Source: Ficedula albicollis (Eukaryota > Chordata > Aves > Passeriformes > Muscicapidae). From it: a stretch of DNA of 64,000 bases. Below, in pieces: positions 24,101-41,909 of the stretch (its first letter is position 1; every line of letters starts with the position of its first letter). A model generated the notes under the pieces. That model searched no databases. It saw nothing but the letters and a program-made list of their open reading frames with translations, and was not told where the DNA came from. The position numbers were made by a program, and so were the translations under genes. The stretch spans positions 7,696,148 through 7,760,147 of the forward strand of contig NC_021683.1 in assembly GCF_000247815.1 (NCBI RefSeq), read 5' to 3'.

Positions 24101-24189
24101 CTGACCACAGAAAATGCACCAGCAAGCAGCATGTGGGCACACATGATCCACGCTCAAAGGACATAAGGACAAGCACCACAGCGGCCTAG
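9088..24189 (+). CDS. ZDHHC1: Palmitoyltransferase ZDHHC1 (DHHC zinc-finger protein)
   Basis: Coding exons read by phase: 9088-9306, 11108-11234, 11860-11961, 12795-12919, 13264-13422, 16742-16854, 21594-21679, 22315-22408, 23375-23483 and 23654-24189 (stop). The start ATG directly follows a splice acceptor. Exon 1 encodes [17 protein letters not shown] and [13 protein letters not shown], matching TM1 and the loop of ZDHHC1; later exons give [14 protein letters not shown], the catalytic Cys-rich DHHC domain ([20 protein letters not shown]), two further hydrophobic segments ([39 protein letters not shown]) and [10 protein letters not shown]. The enzyme S-acylates cysteines on endomembranes; the DHHC cysteine carries the acyl intermediate. 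The long C-tail is Ser/Pro-rich with a basic patch ([11 protein letters not shown]). One short exon, about 49 bases and completing TM2 between GYI and VSIDPAD, was not found; joining the flanking exons directly would shift the frame. Tail exons from 21594 on are assigned by splice phase and are less certain. Confidence 0.92.
9850..10040 (+). mobile_element. CR1-like fragment in a ZDHHC1 intron
   Basis: GACAGTGAAGGGTCTGGAGG, AGAAGCAGCTGAGAAC and TTGTTCAGCCTGGAGCAG resemble the internal part of CR1 in sense orientation (GAAGGGTCTGGAGCAC ... TTTAGCCTGGAGAAG). The copy is short and diverged and lies in the interval where a ZDHHC1 exon is missing. Confidence 0.65.
11503..11528. repeat. (GT)n dinucleotide microsatellite
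   Basis: About 12-13 uninterrupted GT units within a ZDHHC1 intron; no function implied. Confidence 0.9.
17648..17679. repeat. Perfect 13-bp inverted repeat with 6-base loop
   Basis: TAATTTATTTTGC (17648-17660) is exactly mirrored by GCAAAATAAATTA (17667-17679) across the loop TAAAAG. It is intronic in ZDHHC1. It could be a chance AT-rich hairpin or the remnant of a small palindromic element. Confidence 0.8.
21562..21586. repeat. (TTTG)n tetranucleotide microsatellite at a splice acceptor
   Basis: About six TTTG units (TGTTTGTTTGTTTG...) run directly into TTTTCCCCTAG|GAAGCAG, so the repeat forms the pyrimidine-rich part of the acceptor for the exon starting at 21594. Length variation could affect splicing. 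Confidence 0.85.
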
Positions 24190-26078
24190 GGATCACCCTT
24201 CCAAAGCCATGGCCTCTGGGAACAGCTTTAGTGCTGTGTAGAGGCCTGCAGGACCCACCCCTCACTGTGCACGTGCTGTCAGGCTGCAGTGCGACATTTC
24301 TCATCTTCAACCAAAGGCAAGAAGCAGCAAAGTGGCAAACCTGAGGTAGATTTGTTGCTCAAGACAGCTCAAGTGTTTTCCCTGGGAAAGGGACAATCCC
24401 TCTTGGCCCACTGGTACTGCAGTAACTTCCCAACAGAGTGTATGGGGAAGAGCAAGACTGCACCTCTGCCATTCCCTGCACCCTGAAAGCTGTATTTCCA
24501 TCTGCCTACACCCTGTCAGTCACCCAGATCATGCTCAGGGGCTTCAGCAGGTGGTCAGGGAGTAACCTCAGGATTGCCCTGTCCCTATACCACTTTCCAC
24601 TGTGCACCCTCAAGCCAAGTCTGCCACCAGCATGTTCTCTGTAAGGCAGCATAGTTTGACCTGCTCCCCCCTCCCTTCCAGCAGTCTGGGGTACCCCATG
24701 CTGCAGCATTCTCATCAGAAGCTTTGGGATACAGCAGACCCTGAAACCTTTCCAATTCCTGGGCTGCCAGATCTGTATTAGTCCACAGCCAAGCTGGGGG
24801 TGTGTGTAGAAAGGTCCCACAGCAGACAGTGGGGCACATGGCCAGTGCCTCGAGCCACAGCACCCTATGCTGGGGGTGAGCTGCAGAGAGCTGTCTGGGC
24901 TGCCATCCTACAGCACCTGTGCTCTCCCTGCCCTCGTGCCTTCCCCAGGCAGCATGCCCCATTCCAGATTCCTGGCTGAGTGCTGAGGCTGGGCTTCCAG
25001 CAAGCCCAGATCTGCCTAGCAGCCAGCTAATCTCAGAGCCCAGACAGCAGCTACACACACATCTCCATGGGATTTGCCACCAGCATGGCCATATCTGACA
25101 GGATTTGGCTCAGCCCTGAGCAGCAGCACTGGCATGGCTGCATGCACATTTCCAGACACATCCCCAGCACAGCACACTGCTGGTGCTGTGAACAAACAGG
25201 TGTACCAGCTAAGAAAAGGAAGCCAGGGGAGTCTTCATCACCCTTCCAAACGTTTTGATGCATGGAAGGCACAACTGACCTTTCTCCAGGCTATGGTGGG
25301 TGCGGGTTAGGGAAGGACAGGACAGAGCAGGGTGCTGTGAGAGTCAAGCTAAGCTCTTCTCCTCTTGTCTAGCTCAGTCTGCAAGCATTCCTTGGAGCTG
25401 GGTCAGAGCAGGAATGGGGATCTGTGGAGAAAGGCTCTTTGGGCACAGTCAACATGGGACAATAGGCTGGACTCCCAGCCTTCATGGGAGAGACTAGCCT
25501 GGGAGAAAGATATGGAGGTGTTTTAAAGGGCTGTCTTACCATTCTCTTCTCTTGTGTGATTTTTGTCTCCTGAAAGAAATGGGATGAGAAGCTTTGACTT
25601 TTCATCAAATTCCACAATCTGTTGATCAGAAAAAGTGAAATCTTGTGTAGCTGTTGAAATAATTTTGTCTCAGTTTGCAGAAGGGCTGGCCTGTGGTCAC
25701 ACTCCTTGCAGCTTCCTTGCCTGCTGTGGCCAGTGGTGCCTGCTGGCAGTGTGACCCTTGGGAAAAGCAGGTGAGTGTGGGCCAGCAGACCTGGCACTGG
25801 CCTACAGAGACAAGGGCATTGCTCACCAATGAGTCCCTGTTAGACAAAGTCCTTCCTGTTGTTTCTCCTCGTGTCAGCTGTCATGCAAGGAAATTATGTC
25901 CTGCAGCAATGCTGGCTTCATGGTTTTCCAAGGCCAGCTGTTCCTCCACCAGAAGGCATTGGTAATTCCTCTTCAGCAGGTGCCCCTGAGCAGACCTTAT
26001 GTGTTTTCTTATTCTGTTCATACAGAATCAGTCCCAAAATCATGTATGGAGCTCTTCAGTAGCTCTGACCACAATAAA
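24190..26078 (+). other. ZDHHC1: Probable ZDHHC1 3' UTR with AATAAA at 26073-26078
   Basis: No further coding exon is seen after the stop at 24187-24189. The first well-placed canonical poly(A) signal I noticed is AATAAA in CCACAATAAAATTTTC near 26073, followed by T-rich sequence. The length of the UTR (about 1.9 kb) is an inference. Confidence 0.4.
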
Positions 26079-31820
<5,742 letters not shown>

Positions 31821-32377
31821 GCGACGGTGCCACCACGGAGTGCAGACACTTGTTGGCAGCTTGGCACCCTGCAGGGCATCACGCCTGGGGGCAGGTCGCA
31901 GGGCTGGGGTGCTGCCAGCTCTGCACAGGGGGATGCAGGCAGGGGAGAGGTGGTGCTGGAGGCAGGCGGAGTGCTGGTTCTCCTGATCTGCGAGCGGGAG
32001 GAAGGCGGACGCATTGCGTCATTCCCGGAGAGTGCTCCCGAGGGGACAGGCTGATGCACTCGCTCACTCCCCGCCAGCCCCCGAGCCGACAGCCTCGCTG
32101 CTGGCAGCTCCCGACCGGGAGCCTCCATTCCCCAAGACACGTTCTTGGCTTCTGGCCTCGGGGCTCATCCGAGGCTGCTGTCAGCCCTCACCCCACTCCC
32201 GCAGGTGCTGCCAACACCCCGATCCTGCTGCAGAGCCTCCACCCTCGCCAGCCTTCCTCCTCCTCGTCCTCCTCCTCCCGCTGCCCTCGAGGGCCTGCGA
32301 GCAGCCAGCTGAGCTCTGCCGTGCAGCCAGCAGGAGCCTGGTGCTGACGGGCCCATCTGCCCCTGTCCTGCAGCCCC

Positions 32378-34156
32378 ATGGCTGGGAACGAGGAGATGGC
32401 ATCCCTGGAGGAAAGCTTCCGCAAATTCGCCATCTACGGCGACACCAAGGCAACGGGGCAGGAGATGAACGGGAAGAACTGGGCTAAGCTGTGCAAAGAC
32501 TGCAAAGTCACCGACGGCAAAAGCGTCACCAGCACCGACGTGGACATTGTCTTCTCCAAGGTGAAGTAAGTGACTTGGATGCCTTTGCAGTGTGGGCAGG
32601 GTGCGTTGTCTGGGTGTGGGGGTCCCCACAGAGCTGTGCTACCCCTGCTGTGTGCCCAGGCTGCCACAGAGCTGCGGGCTCTGTCCTGCAGTGTCAGGGA
32701 CATGTAGCTGCTTCTGCAAGACTTAATAATAAATCAACCCAAATTTGGAGGTGGGAGGCTCAGATTTGGTGCAGAGATTGTGCCCCTGCTCCCACTCCAA
32801 GCATTGGTGTGGGCCTGGTTGGCTCTGCCAGGTTCCCATCTCTCAAGAGTGGAGTAGAGGAGAGTGCTCAGGGTTGTCCCATGTGATGTGGCCCTTCCCT
32901 GGGCCTGGCCAGCCAATGCCCAAGCTTGGGGAGGACTGTGGTCCATGGAGGTCACAGGGGCAGCTTGAAGGGCTGAAAGGCACCTGGAACTCTTTTAGGG
33001 TCCCTGGGGACACAGTGACACTTCATGCTCCACACCAGGGTACAGGTGGAGAACCTGCTTCCTCCGTGTGCTCTGTCCAGGCATTCCCATGTTCCTGGGT
33101 TGGGTCAGGCGGAGCTGAGCACTGGGAGGTTTTTGGGATGCAGGAGAGCAGACTGCTGTGCTGTCCCAGAGATGAGGACCAGGAGCTTGGGGGAGAGATG
33201 CTCTGTGCATGTCCTTCCAAATCTGACTGGAGGATTGGTGCCTGCCAGGGGAGAGAGGGTGCTGGATAACCCGGGCAGGCTGAGAGCAGTGGGAATAGAT
33301 GCACTCCCCTCCAGCACCAAGTCCTAGAGCACTTCCATGCCTGGGTTTTGGTAGCAGGGACTTCAACAGCATGTGGCTGAAAACCTCCTGGAGCTCAGCA
33401 CCAACTGAGCCCAGCCCAGCCCATTCAGCTGTAGCTGAATTTCAGAAGTGGCTGAGGGACCTGAGGGTGGTGTAGGACAAAGTCAGGGTGTCTCTGATGC
33501 AGCTCATCCCATTTGGAGGCATGACCCAAAGACATGCTGGTGGCAGCACGGGTGTGAGTGAGTTTTGTTGCTGCAGAGGGAAGACAGCACGTGTCATCAA
33601 CTACGAGGAGTTCAAGAAGGCTCTGGAGGAGCTGGCCCCCAAGAGGTTTAAGGACAAGAGCAAAGAGGAGGCGTATGAAGCCATCTGCCAGCTGGTGGCA
33701 GGGAAGGAGCCCATTAACGTGGGCGTCACGGTGAGTGAGGAGCCCCTGGGCTGCTGGGAGCAGGAGTGATCATCAGGAGGGGAGGATGGAGCTCTGCCCA
33801 CAGCGCAGAAGATTTCTAGGACACCCCGTGGCCCTGGGTGAGTGGGGGGACCCGAGGGTTGCATAGGGCACGGGGGCACAGCAGGGACCTTGGTGGGTGT
33901 CAGGAGCTTGTGTGGGGCAAGGGGTGGAGCATCTTCTTGACTCCCATGTCCCATCTCCCCTCTGCAGAAAGCCAAGACAGTGGGAGCCGTGGAGAGGCTG
34001 ACGGACACCTCCAAGTACACGGGCTCGCACAAGGAGCGCTTCGACGAGAGCGGCAAGGGCAAGGGCAAGAGCGGGCGGGAGAACATCGTGGACACCAGCG
34101 GCTACGTCAGTGCCTACAAGAACGCGGGCACCTACGACGCCAAAGTCAAAAAGTAG
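32378..34156 (+). CDS. TPPP3: Tubulin polymerization-promoting protein family member 3
   Basis: Three coding exons, 32378-32565, 33577-33730 and 33968-34156 (stop TAG 34154-34156), join in frame to 176 codons, the usual length for vertebrate TPPP3. The start ATG lies four bases after a splice acceptor (CTGCAG|CCCC), so there is at least one upstream 5' UTR exon. The protein begins [20 protein letters not shown], continues through the p25-alpha signature ([53 protein letters not shown]) and ends with [18 protein letters not shown]. It lacks the long disordered N-terminus of TPPP1, fitting the short TPPP3 form. Family role: binds and bundles microtubules in the cytoplasm. Identity to human TPPP3 is very high by eye. 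Confidence 0.97.
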
Positions 34157-34776
34157 TGCCGGGTGCCGGTGGCGCCAGCGGCCCGGTCCCTGCGCGCCGG
34201 CCGTGGCTCGGTGCTCGGCCCTGGGACGTGCCCGTGAGCGGGGCCCGGGGGCTGCTCTGGGGCCAGGGATGCTGCCGGGATGTCCGCCCAGCGCTGGGGG
34301 GATTGGGGAGGTGCGTCCGTCCCACCCTGCGCCGTGATCCCCCCGCCCCTCCTGTGTCCCCCGTGCTGTCACCCCCAGCCCCACACCGTACTAACAGCAC
34401 TGCTCCTCAGGGCTCCCCTGCCCCGCCGGCACCCAGACCTTCCCTACCTCAGCCCCGGCTTTCGGGGCACCCTCTCCTGTCCCCCCGGGGCCCGCAGCCT
34501 GTCCTCCCCTCCCGGGGACCTGCCTTAACCCCGCAGCAGTCACACCAGAGCCGCCTCCTTCCTTCCCCCCGTGCGCTCCCCCGACTCCGCCGCTTGCCCA
34601 GCGCTGCGGTGCCGCTCGTGCCGGAGCTGCCGCGGCGCTCCTGCCCAGCCCCGGCAGAGTTTGGTGTTGCCTGGCCATCGGCAAAGGTCTCCGACCTGAG
34701 TCCCCGTGGCCTCCCGCTGCCTTCGTGAAGCCCAAACCAAAGGATGCTGCAGACCCACGCTGTAACCCGGCTCTGC

Positions 34777-34782
34777 AATAAA
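34777..34782 (+). terminator. TPPP3: AATAAA poly(A) signal of TPPP3
   Basis: GCAATAAACCCC lies about 620 bases after the TPPP3 stop, followed by GT-rich CTCTGGTTGTGTTCGTG, a good downstream element. It defines a GC-rich 3' UTR of about 0.6 kb. Confidence 0.85.
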
Positions 34783-34799
34783 CCCCGTCCGCACTGACG

Positions 34800-35830
34800 C
34801 TCCTCTGGTTGTGTTCGTGCACCGAGCAGCCGCAGCCCCTCCGGCCGGACAGAGGGGGCTGTGCCCCAGGGCAGCCGTGCCGGGGGCTTGGCCCTGGCCA
34901 CCGAGGGTTTTGGCAGCTCCTGGCTGGCCCGAGTTGCCTGAGCAACCGCAGGCACACAAACACGAGCGCCTGGCTCCCGCTCCCGCTCTGTTTGCAACCA
35001 AACACACGAGCTCCTGGTAACGATCCCTGGGAACAGGCTGGGCTCCAGGACGGGCCGGCAGCTCCGGGAGGGGATGGTCACTCCGGGGAGCGCATGGAAC
35101 GGGGTGTAGGCGCTGTGACCCCGATCCCAGGATGGGCTGAGCCTGCTGCGGTGCTGCTGGGGTGGCACTGCCGGGATTTGCAGCTGCACATCCACCTCCA
35201 GGTCATTTATCCTTAGCCAGGCTCCCTAAATAACCCACGGGGATTGTTTCCAGGTGCCTCAGCTGTGGCACTGGCGCTGCTCAGGCTGGGACAGGCTCAC
35301 TCACTGCAAAGGCACAGCACTGCACCTCTGCATCCCAGACACCTGCTTTGGGAAACACAGGAGGAAGAGGAGGGTGGGTCCGGCCCCATCCTCAGTGAGG
35401 GGTACCAGGGGTAGGCTGGAGTGAGGGCTGGGGGATATCAGCTCTCCTTTCTCCTTTGAGCAGGTTGGAGGGAGTTTGTGGCTGTCTATCCCTAAAGGCT
35501 CCTTCTGAGCATCCAAAGTGCCTCGAAAAAAATGTTGCTTATGAAGGGAGAGGCGGGGGGACTTTAACCCTTTGCTGTCTCCATTGCCCAGCTGCACAAA
35601 TGGGCTGCAGAATTTCCAGGGCCAGGCTGCCCTGCATGCCTTGAGGTCTGTGGAGGTGACTGAGCCCTGTCCTTGGAGGCTTGGCAAAGAAGAAGTGAGC
35701 AGGCCAGGCCCCACAGGGTTCATCCCCTGCCTGTGTGAGGCCCTGGTTGTGGAGCATGGGAGCTCCCATGTGGGGATGGCTCTGAAGGGGAGTTGCAGAT
35801 GCTGATGTGTTTTTGAGACTGGGAAATGAA
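34800..35830. other. GC-rich spacer downstream of TPPP3
   Basis: No coding exon was recognised on either strand; frames present are short and lack splice context. Confidence 0.35.
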
Positions 35831-35835
35831 GACTG

Positions 35836-36140
35836 GGAATCACAGAATCCTGGAATTATTAGGGTTGGAAGGTACCTTAAAGACCATTTCATTCCAATCC
35901 TCGCCCCATGTGCAGGGACACCAGGATGTTCTGAGCCCTGTCCAACCTTGCTGTGAATGTTTCCAAGGAATGGGGCATCCACACCTTCTCTGGCCAGCCT
36001 GTGCCAGGGCCTCCCCACCCTGCTGCTGAGGTGATGCCTCTGCTGCTCAGGCAGGGACTGCAGGATCTCCCAGGACAGCCAGCTCCATCAGCCAGCCTCT
36101 CCCTGCTCTGAATCCTGAACAGAAGCAGCTTCTTCACAGC
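35836..36140 (-). mobile_element. CR1 LINE fragment, minus orientation
   Basis: GAATCACAGAATCCTGG, AGGGTTGGAAGGTACCTTAAAG, GTGCAGGGACACC, CCCTGTCCAACCTTG, TCTCTGGCCAGCCTGTGCCAG and CTGAACAGAAGCAGCTTC give the complement of a CR1 3' region in the expected order. Confidence 0.88.
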
Positions 36141-38394
36141 CTGTGAAGCCCCTGCAGAGGTCAGGTAACAGCTCACAGCTCTCACATCTCCCACAGCTCC
36201 CACGTGCTGCATTAAGATGCTCCTCACCCTCTCCAGTGCCTCTTCAAGTCCTCCACTGCTTTCTCCACAGTTTACACAGAATTTCTCCCCTCCAGCCTTC
36301 TTGGTTCTCAAGGAGGCAGCTCCAGTGCACACTGTTCCCAGCATGGAAAAGGCATCTCAGGAGAATTTGTGCCAGTAAAGACTGGCTGGATCTGTTGGCT
36401 GCAAAGTGCCCCAGATCAGCCTGAAAAAAATCATATCCTCTGAGGTGATGGGAACAGCTTTCTAGGAAGAGCAAGATATTGCTCTGGGTCTTCAACAAAA
36501 AGGGGAATATTACTAAATGCCAGTGTAATGATCTCCTGAGAGTTGTTGGCTCTGTGTGTGCATGTGTGCTCAGCACTTGACCAAAACCTGAAGAAACTTC
36601 CCCAGGACCAGCAGCTCCAGCTCTTTCCCCAGTGAAGCTTGAAGTGGTGCCACAGGCTGCTGGGACAGTGGGGACCTTGAGGCGTTTGTTGCACATTTTC
36701 TCTGTGTGAAGAAAAGTGACACTGCCCAAACCAAAGGGCCTGCAGCCACTTCCTCATGCTAATGACCTTCCTCTGGCCAAGCATCTGCTCTGAGCTTGGC
36801 TCCACACCAGCCCAAGACAGACACTTTGCAGCCAGCCTGTAATTCCCTGGCAGCAGAGGAGCCAGCAGAGGAAGGTGTCCCAGCCAGTGTTTGTGCTGTG
36901 TGCATTGATCCAAGCTCCAGACGTGAAGATATTTTCTCCTTCCCACTTGTCTCTTCCCCTTGGCCATGTTCCCACAGTGCAGAGACATGCCAGACCTTGT
37001 TCCCTATGGTGCCCTGCCACCAGAATCTGCCACCTCCTCTGGGTTTTAGGCAAATCCAGACACTCTTACAAGGTGATGTCTCACCTTGCCACTGAGATGC
37101 ACAGCCCAGAAGGATCAGCTGGGTGGTTGCAATTAATTCAGCTGTAAAATGTGTTTTCTGCCCTCAAGGTCCCTTCCCTAGAGAGTTTCTATAATCATCT
37201 GAGGTCATGGCTAATGTGCTTCATGCTTTGACACAAGTTGTGTGCTGGGGATGAGGGAACTGGCTCCTCTGAGAGGTCATTTTTCTCTAGGATGAGCAAT
37301 TTGATCAGAAATACTGATGAGGATGGATCTCTCTGGTTGTCAAGGATATAGATTTGTTCCTAGAAGAGGGAGATGGTGGATACCAATATGCCCAGGGAGG
37401 CTTTACCCTTTCTGTCCCTGTGCAGGATCACCAAGCAGAGCTCATATGCTGTCCAAACATCTGCTCCCCAGGGAACACCCCTCCTGGGAGGGCACTGTGC
37501 TGGTACAGAGCAGGTCCTTGGTCTTGGGCCAGGCAAAACACCTTCCCTGTGGAGCTGTACCTGCCCTGCTTCCTCAGTACTTTTCCATTTCACTGCTAGC
37601 CTGATGGACAGTGTTTTCCAAAATACACAGACAAGGTTGTAAGTCGTGTTCAGACAAGATCCAGAGTGCAGCTTCTATCACATAAACCCAGGACTTGAAT
37701 TCAAACTCCTCCTGTCAGTGCCCTGAGATTGGTTTGACCACGTGTGTTCCAGGCAGTGCTTCACTGCCAGCCACGTGCTCCAGCACTGTGCTGGAATATT
37801 GATTCAGTACCCTTCTAGATGGAATTCAATTAACTGAATTACCATCTTCCCAGCATGGCGTGGTGCCAGACAAAATGTTATTATCCAGGACTCATCCCTG
37901 CATTTTGTTGATGTAATAACTGCAGCAGAGTTGTAGGAACACAGGGCGAGATGGAATCAGGAAGATGCAGAGAAAGAAAACAAAAGGCAAGGTTTGGATT
38001 CACCAGATTTAAATACAGCACGAGATACCATGCAAGGTAAAACTGAACGTGGTCCATATTTCATGTCTGTACTATTCCCTGTACAGAGCACAATTGCATA
38101 ATTGCTCTGAGCTCCAGAGCTACCCAGAGCTGTGTGCACAGCTTCAGATGTGTGATGCACATCTTCCTAGTGGGGATGATGGTGCATTTCTCATGGCTGG
38201 TGTATTTCTCACCTGGAAGAGGTGTTTGGGAACAGTGGCTGCTCTCTTCAGCCAGCTGCTGCAGCAGAATGGTTAGTGAATAGTAAAGACCTGGACAAGA
38301 TTGTTGCAGAAAAAAGATTAAATGATAAGCAGGCATTTGGGAGAGGGAGCCTGCTGCAAGGACATTTTTCCAAAACTGATACACTGATTTCACC
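36141..38394. other. Gene-free spacer
   Basis: Read on both strands without recognising a coding exon, RNA gene or mobile element. LRRC36 and KCTD19, expected here from human gene order, were not found. Confidence 0.35.
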
Positions 38395-38695
38395 ATGGAA
38401 TGTCTAGGACTAGAAGGGATTTTAAAGATTCATGGGCAGGGACACCTCCCACTATCCCAGGCTGCTCCAAGCCCTGTCCAATCTGGCTTGAGTACTTCCA
38501 GGGATGGAGCTGCCCCAGCTTCTCTGGGCAGCCTGTGCCAGGGCCTCACCACCCTCACAGGGAAGAATTTCTTCCTAATATCCAATCTAATCCTGCCCTG
38601 TGTCAGTGTGAAGCCGTTCCTCCTTGTCCTGTCACTCCGTGCCTTTGTCCAAAGCCTCCCTCCAGCTCTCTTGGAGCCCCTTTAGGGACCAGGAG
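38395..38695 (-). mobile_element. CR1 LINE fragment, minus orientation
   Basis: CTAGAAGGGATTTTAAAG, CATGGGCAGGGACACCTCCCA, CCAGGCTGCTCCAAGCCCTG, GAAGAATTTCTTCCTAATATCC, TAATCCTGCCCTG and TCCTTGTCCTGTCACTC are consecutive landmarks of the CR1 3' region in reverse complement. Confidence 0.9.
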
Positions 38696-40733
38696 GTGCT
38701 CTGAGGTCTCCTCCTCTCTTCTCCAAGCTGATTTCCATTTATTCAAAATCACATTTTAAAACATTTGTACTTGGAGCTCTAAGCTTGTAGCCCAGAGCTC
38801 TGTATTTCAAAACCTGCAACTACAGCCAAGATTCATTTTAAGATTTCATGCAGAGCTTGCTGACAATTGTTAATAACTGATAGAAACTGTTCCAAGAGAT
38901 CAATAGCTTGTACTAAGACAGCTGGAAGCACATCAGTGGAGTTCTGTGGATGCAAAAGGCAAGTAAGTCTCCTCTCTCTCGTTTTGACCTAAGGTATTTT
39001 TCTAAAAAGAAAAGGGTTTCATCAGACACAGAATATTCCTGATGTGCCGCTCACTGAACTGGCATTTTCATGACTTGGCTTAGAAGTCTGTGACCAGTTC
39101 CAGCCTCCTTTAGGGTATAATGTGTGCTAATGGTCACCAAAATAGCTCTCGGTTGTGTCCCAAATCCACCCATTTGCCAGCAGTGGGGGGCATTTCTAGA
39201 AGCAGACACGGCTGGGGGGACTCTGCTGGGACTCAGGAGGTATCACATCCTGCCACGACAGCTGAGCTGTCCCTGCCTGTGACCAGCCCTCGCCTCTGCC
39301 AGCCCTGCAGAACAGCCCTGGCTCCTGCAGCTCAGTCAATTGTTTCACTTCCAGCCTTGGAAACAAAACCTGGCAACTCAGACATTTTTCCTGAACAACT
39401 CCTCAGAAGGAAACAGGGGGAGAAGGGTGGGTGAGCTTACAGTGCTGAGTTCTGAGGCTACACAGCAGAAAATCCCCAGAGCTGCCTGTGAGAGGCTGCT
39501 ACCTACATTCTGTTGGTAGCAAAGCTTGCTCTGGTCCTTCAGCAGCCCATGTATCCATCCTATGATGCTCTGGCTTCCTTAAACTCCATTCTTGCTGGAC
39601 CATGACCCCAAGCTCCTGGAAAATGCCAATAGGGCACAGCTGGCCCTGGCATCACATGTGTGTGGTTGTTCTGTTTAAGTTCTCATGAGCCCTATAAACC
39701 ACATCAGCCCCCATTTACTCGGTGCCCAGGAGGCTCAGAAATATCCCTTAGTTTTTCTTTACCCTGTGTGGGTGTTTGATTCCTGCAGAGGCAGTGGGTG
39801 GAAGCAGCAGCCTGATCCATCTCTTGTAGGATGGAAGCTGCTACATGGTTCCCCTAAAGCCTTTCATCCAGCTACTGAATCAGATAATCCCTTTGGGATG
39901 AGAGAAGACATAAGAAAACAAAGCCCAAATCCCCAGAATCACAACGGGTCATAAATGTTACAAGAAATGAATCACTTTTGTACTGTTTTCCCCATGTCTG
40001 GTAAGTCCCTCAGAGCCTTTCCAGTGGTGCTGCTGAGCCCTCGGAAGCAATGAATATCTGAGTGTAACATGGTGTGAGTTTAAACAAACCCTTATGTCAC
40101 TGCTTTGAAGTATTTATCTCAAACACACTTCTAAAGAAAAAAAAAGATAGATTTTCCAAGCATTCCTGCATAGGTGTATGAAAAAAATAATCTAAACAAG
40201 CAGTAAAATCTGAAACACACCAAGATAATCTGGAGTTTTGGCAGAAAGCTCAGGTGATGTCAGGAAACAATTCTAAACAGAAAAGTTTCTATGGATTTTT
40301 TTTTTTTTTTACCTAATTGAAAACAGATTTTTGCTTTGAATTTTAATACTTCCCTGCGTCATCTGCAGTGTTGTCCCTGCCTCATGCACATCAGGAGCAG
40401 GAGGGTATGGAGCAGAGGAGGGAAAAGCTCAGCATCCTCCTGTTCACACTAGTGCTGCAGGTTAACCTGTCTTGGGACAGTCATGCAACATCATTTTCTG
40501 GGATTATTACCCAGTAGATTTCAAGGTAAATTCCAAAATCCAGCAAGGCTCCTGTTAATTGAGGTCCATCCTTCCACCCTCATGCATCCAGCCAGGATTT
40601 CTTGCTGCACTGAGACAGAGCTTTGGGAAGAACAAGGAGCCCAGGGCAGGTTCTGTTGTTTTCCAGGGAATCTGGAGAGGGAGCAGCTCCTCTGTGAGCT
40701 GGGATACAGCAGGGGACACACCCCGAGACGAGA
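38696..40733. other. Gene-free spacer
   Basis: AT-moderate sequence with no recognised exon, RNA or mobile element. A short poly-T run lies near 40296-40310. Confidence 0.35.
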
Positions 40734-40833
40734 GGAATCACAGAAACTCCACAGAGATCTGGGAGTGTTTTGGGAATCACAGAAACTCCACAGAGATCTG
40801 GGAGTTTTTTGGGAATCACAGAAACTCCACAGG
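40734..40833. repeat. 39-bp tandem repeat, about 2.5 copies
   Basis: The unit beginning GGAATCACAGAAACTCCACAG starts at 40734, 40773 and 40812, an exact 39-base period with one or two substitutions (GTGTTTT versus GTTTTTT). Because 39 is a multiple of three, each strand shows a 13-residue peptide repeat, but no surrounding gene supports translation. Confidence 0.92.
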
Positions 40834-41329
40834 TCCCGGGATCTGCCCGGTACCAAAGCTTGGACCTGTCCGTGGGGTCGCCCTGCACAGGCTGGAGAGA
40901 CAGCAGTGAGCAGCCTTTCGTTCATGCAGGGATTATTTATCAATGGCATAATAAAATTATCCTTGGTTTAGGTTTTAATTTTTTTCTGAAAACATTTCCC
41001 CCTTATCCTAAAACACCATCTGGCTGCCCTTCTTCCATCATCCCTATCAGACCTGCTATCTAAAACAGCTCTTCTATTTAATGCTTTTTGTAGTCAAGTC
41101 GACCAGCAGAGAATGTCAGAGACACCAGAGACTCCAAAATCATAAACCTGACAGAAAAACCAGCCTGTGAAACACTGTTTGGAAAGCTTGTTAATAAAGA
41201 GATTAAATGAATTATTTTATGTTAGCTGAGATTTTCAGTAGTAACATGTAGAGATGATAATGGGCAAACCTAAGAGCCATGTAAGCCCATCCCTGAGGTG
41301 TGACACAGCTCCAGAATTGCAGCTGTTAT

Positions 41330-41600
41330 TGTACAGATTTATTTAGATATTAATATTTAAAGAATAAATTATTAACAAATATAAAATATAGATATTAACA
41401 TGTGGAGTTAGCCTGTGTTCATGTGGATGCTTTTTTTTTATCACCAGAGGAAGCTTAAAAGTATTATTTTGCAAAATAGTTTAAATATTTAAATGATAAA
41501 ATATGAATGTACATTAATAATATATGAATGTACAATAATAATATTAACATATTAATATAATTAATTAAATATTGGTGAGCACTCCTATATCTTTATCTAA
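41330..41600. repeat. AT-rich low-complexity tract
   Basis: Sequence dominated by ATATTAATATTTAAA-like words, including a near-duplicate ATGAATGTACATTAATAATAT / ATGAATGTACAATAATAATAT pair at about 41504-41545. No gene is seen. Confidence 0.75.
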
Positions 41601-41853
41601 AGCCCTCTTTAGGTTTTTTAAGCTAAGAATTCCACATGACCAAATTTATTAGTTAATTTATTAGCTGTCACATTCCAGGTTTTCTTGGCTTTTTTTATTC
41701 TTTGGGTCTTTCTTCTTACCTGTTTCCTGCTCTAAGAGAAATGACACAAAGAGCATCTAATTAAAGAGATCTGCCATGTCAGCATTGTGTTAATTGGCTT
41801 TTAGGTAAATTGCAGCCCTGCTCATTCCTCCAGACCTGACGGGAGAAGGAAAG

Positions 41854-41909
41854 GAAAAAGGGAGAGGAGAGGAGAGGAGAGGAGAGGAGAGGAGAGGAGA
41901 GGAGAGGAG
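41854..41909. repeat. (GGAGA)n pentanucleotide microsatellite
   Basis: About eleven consecutive GGAGA units, preceded by a purine-rich GGAGAAGGAAAGG stretch. The purine strand is the plus strand. It falls in gene-free spacer. Confidence 0.92.

Noticed and set aside
33773..34728. Frames of about 200-300 codons on both strands over TPPP3 exon 3 and its 3' UTR
   Set aside because: Out of frame with the clear TPPP3 reading and dominated by Pro/Arg/Ala from GC-rich UTR sequence.
40521..40949. Frames with a 13-residue repeat on both strands
   Set aside because: The periodicity comes from a 39-bp tandem DNA repeat; no gene structure surrounds it.
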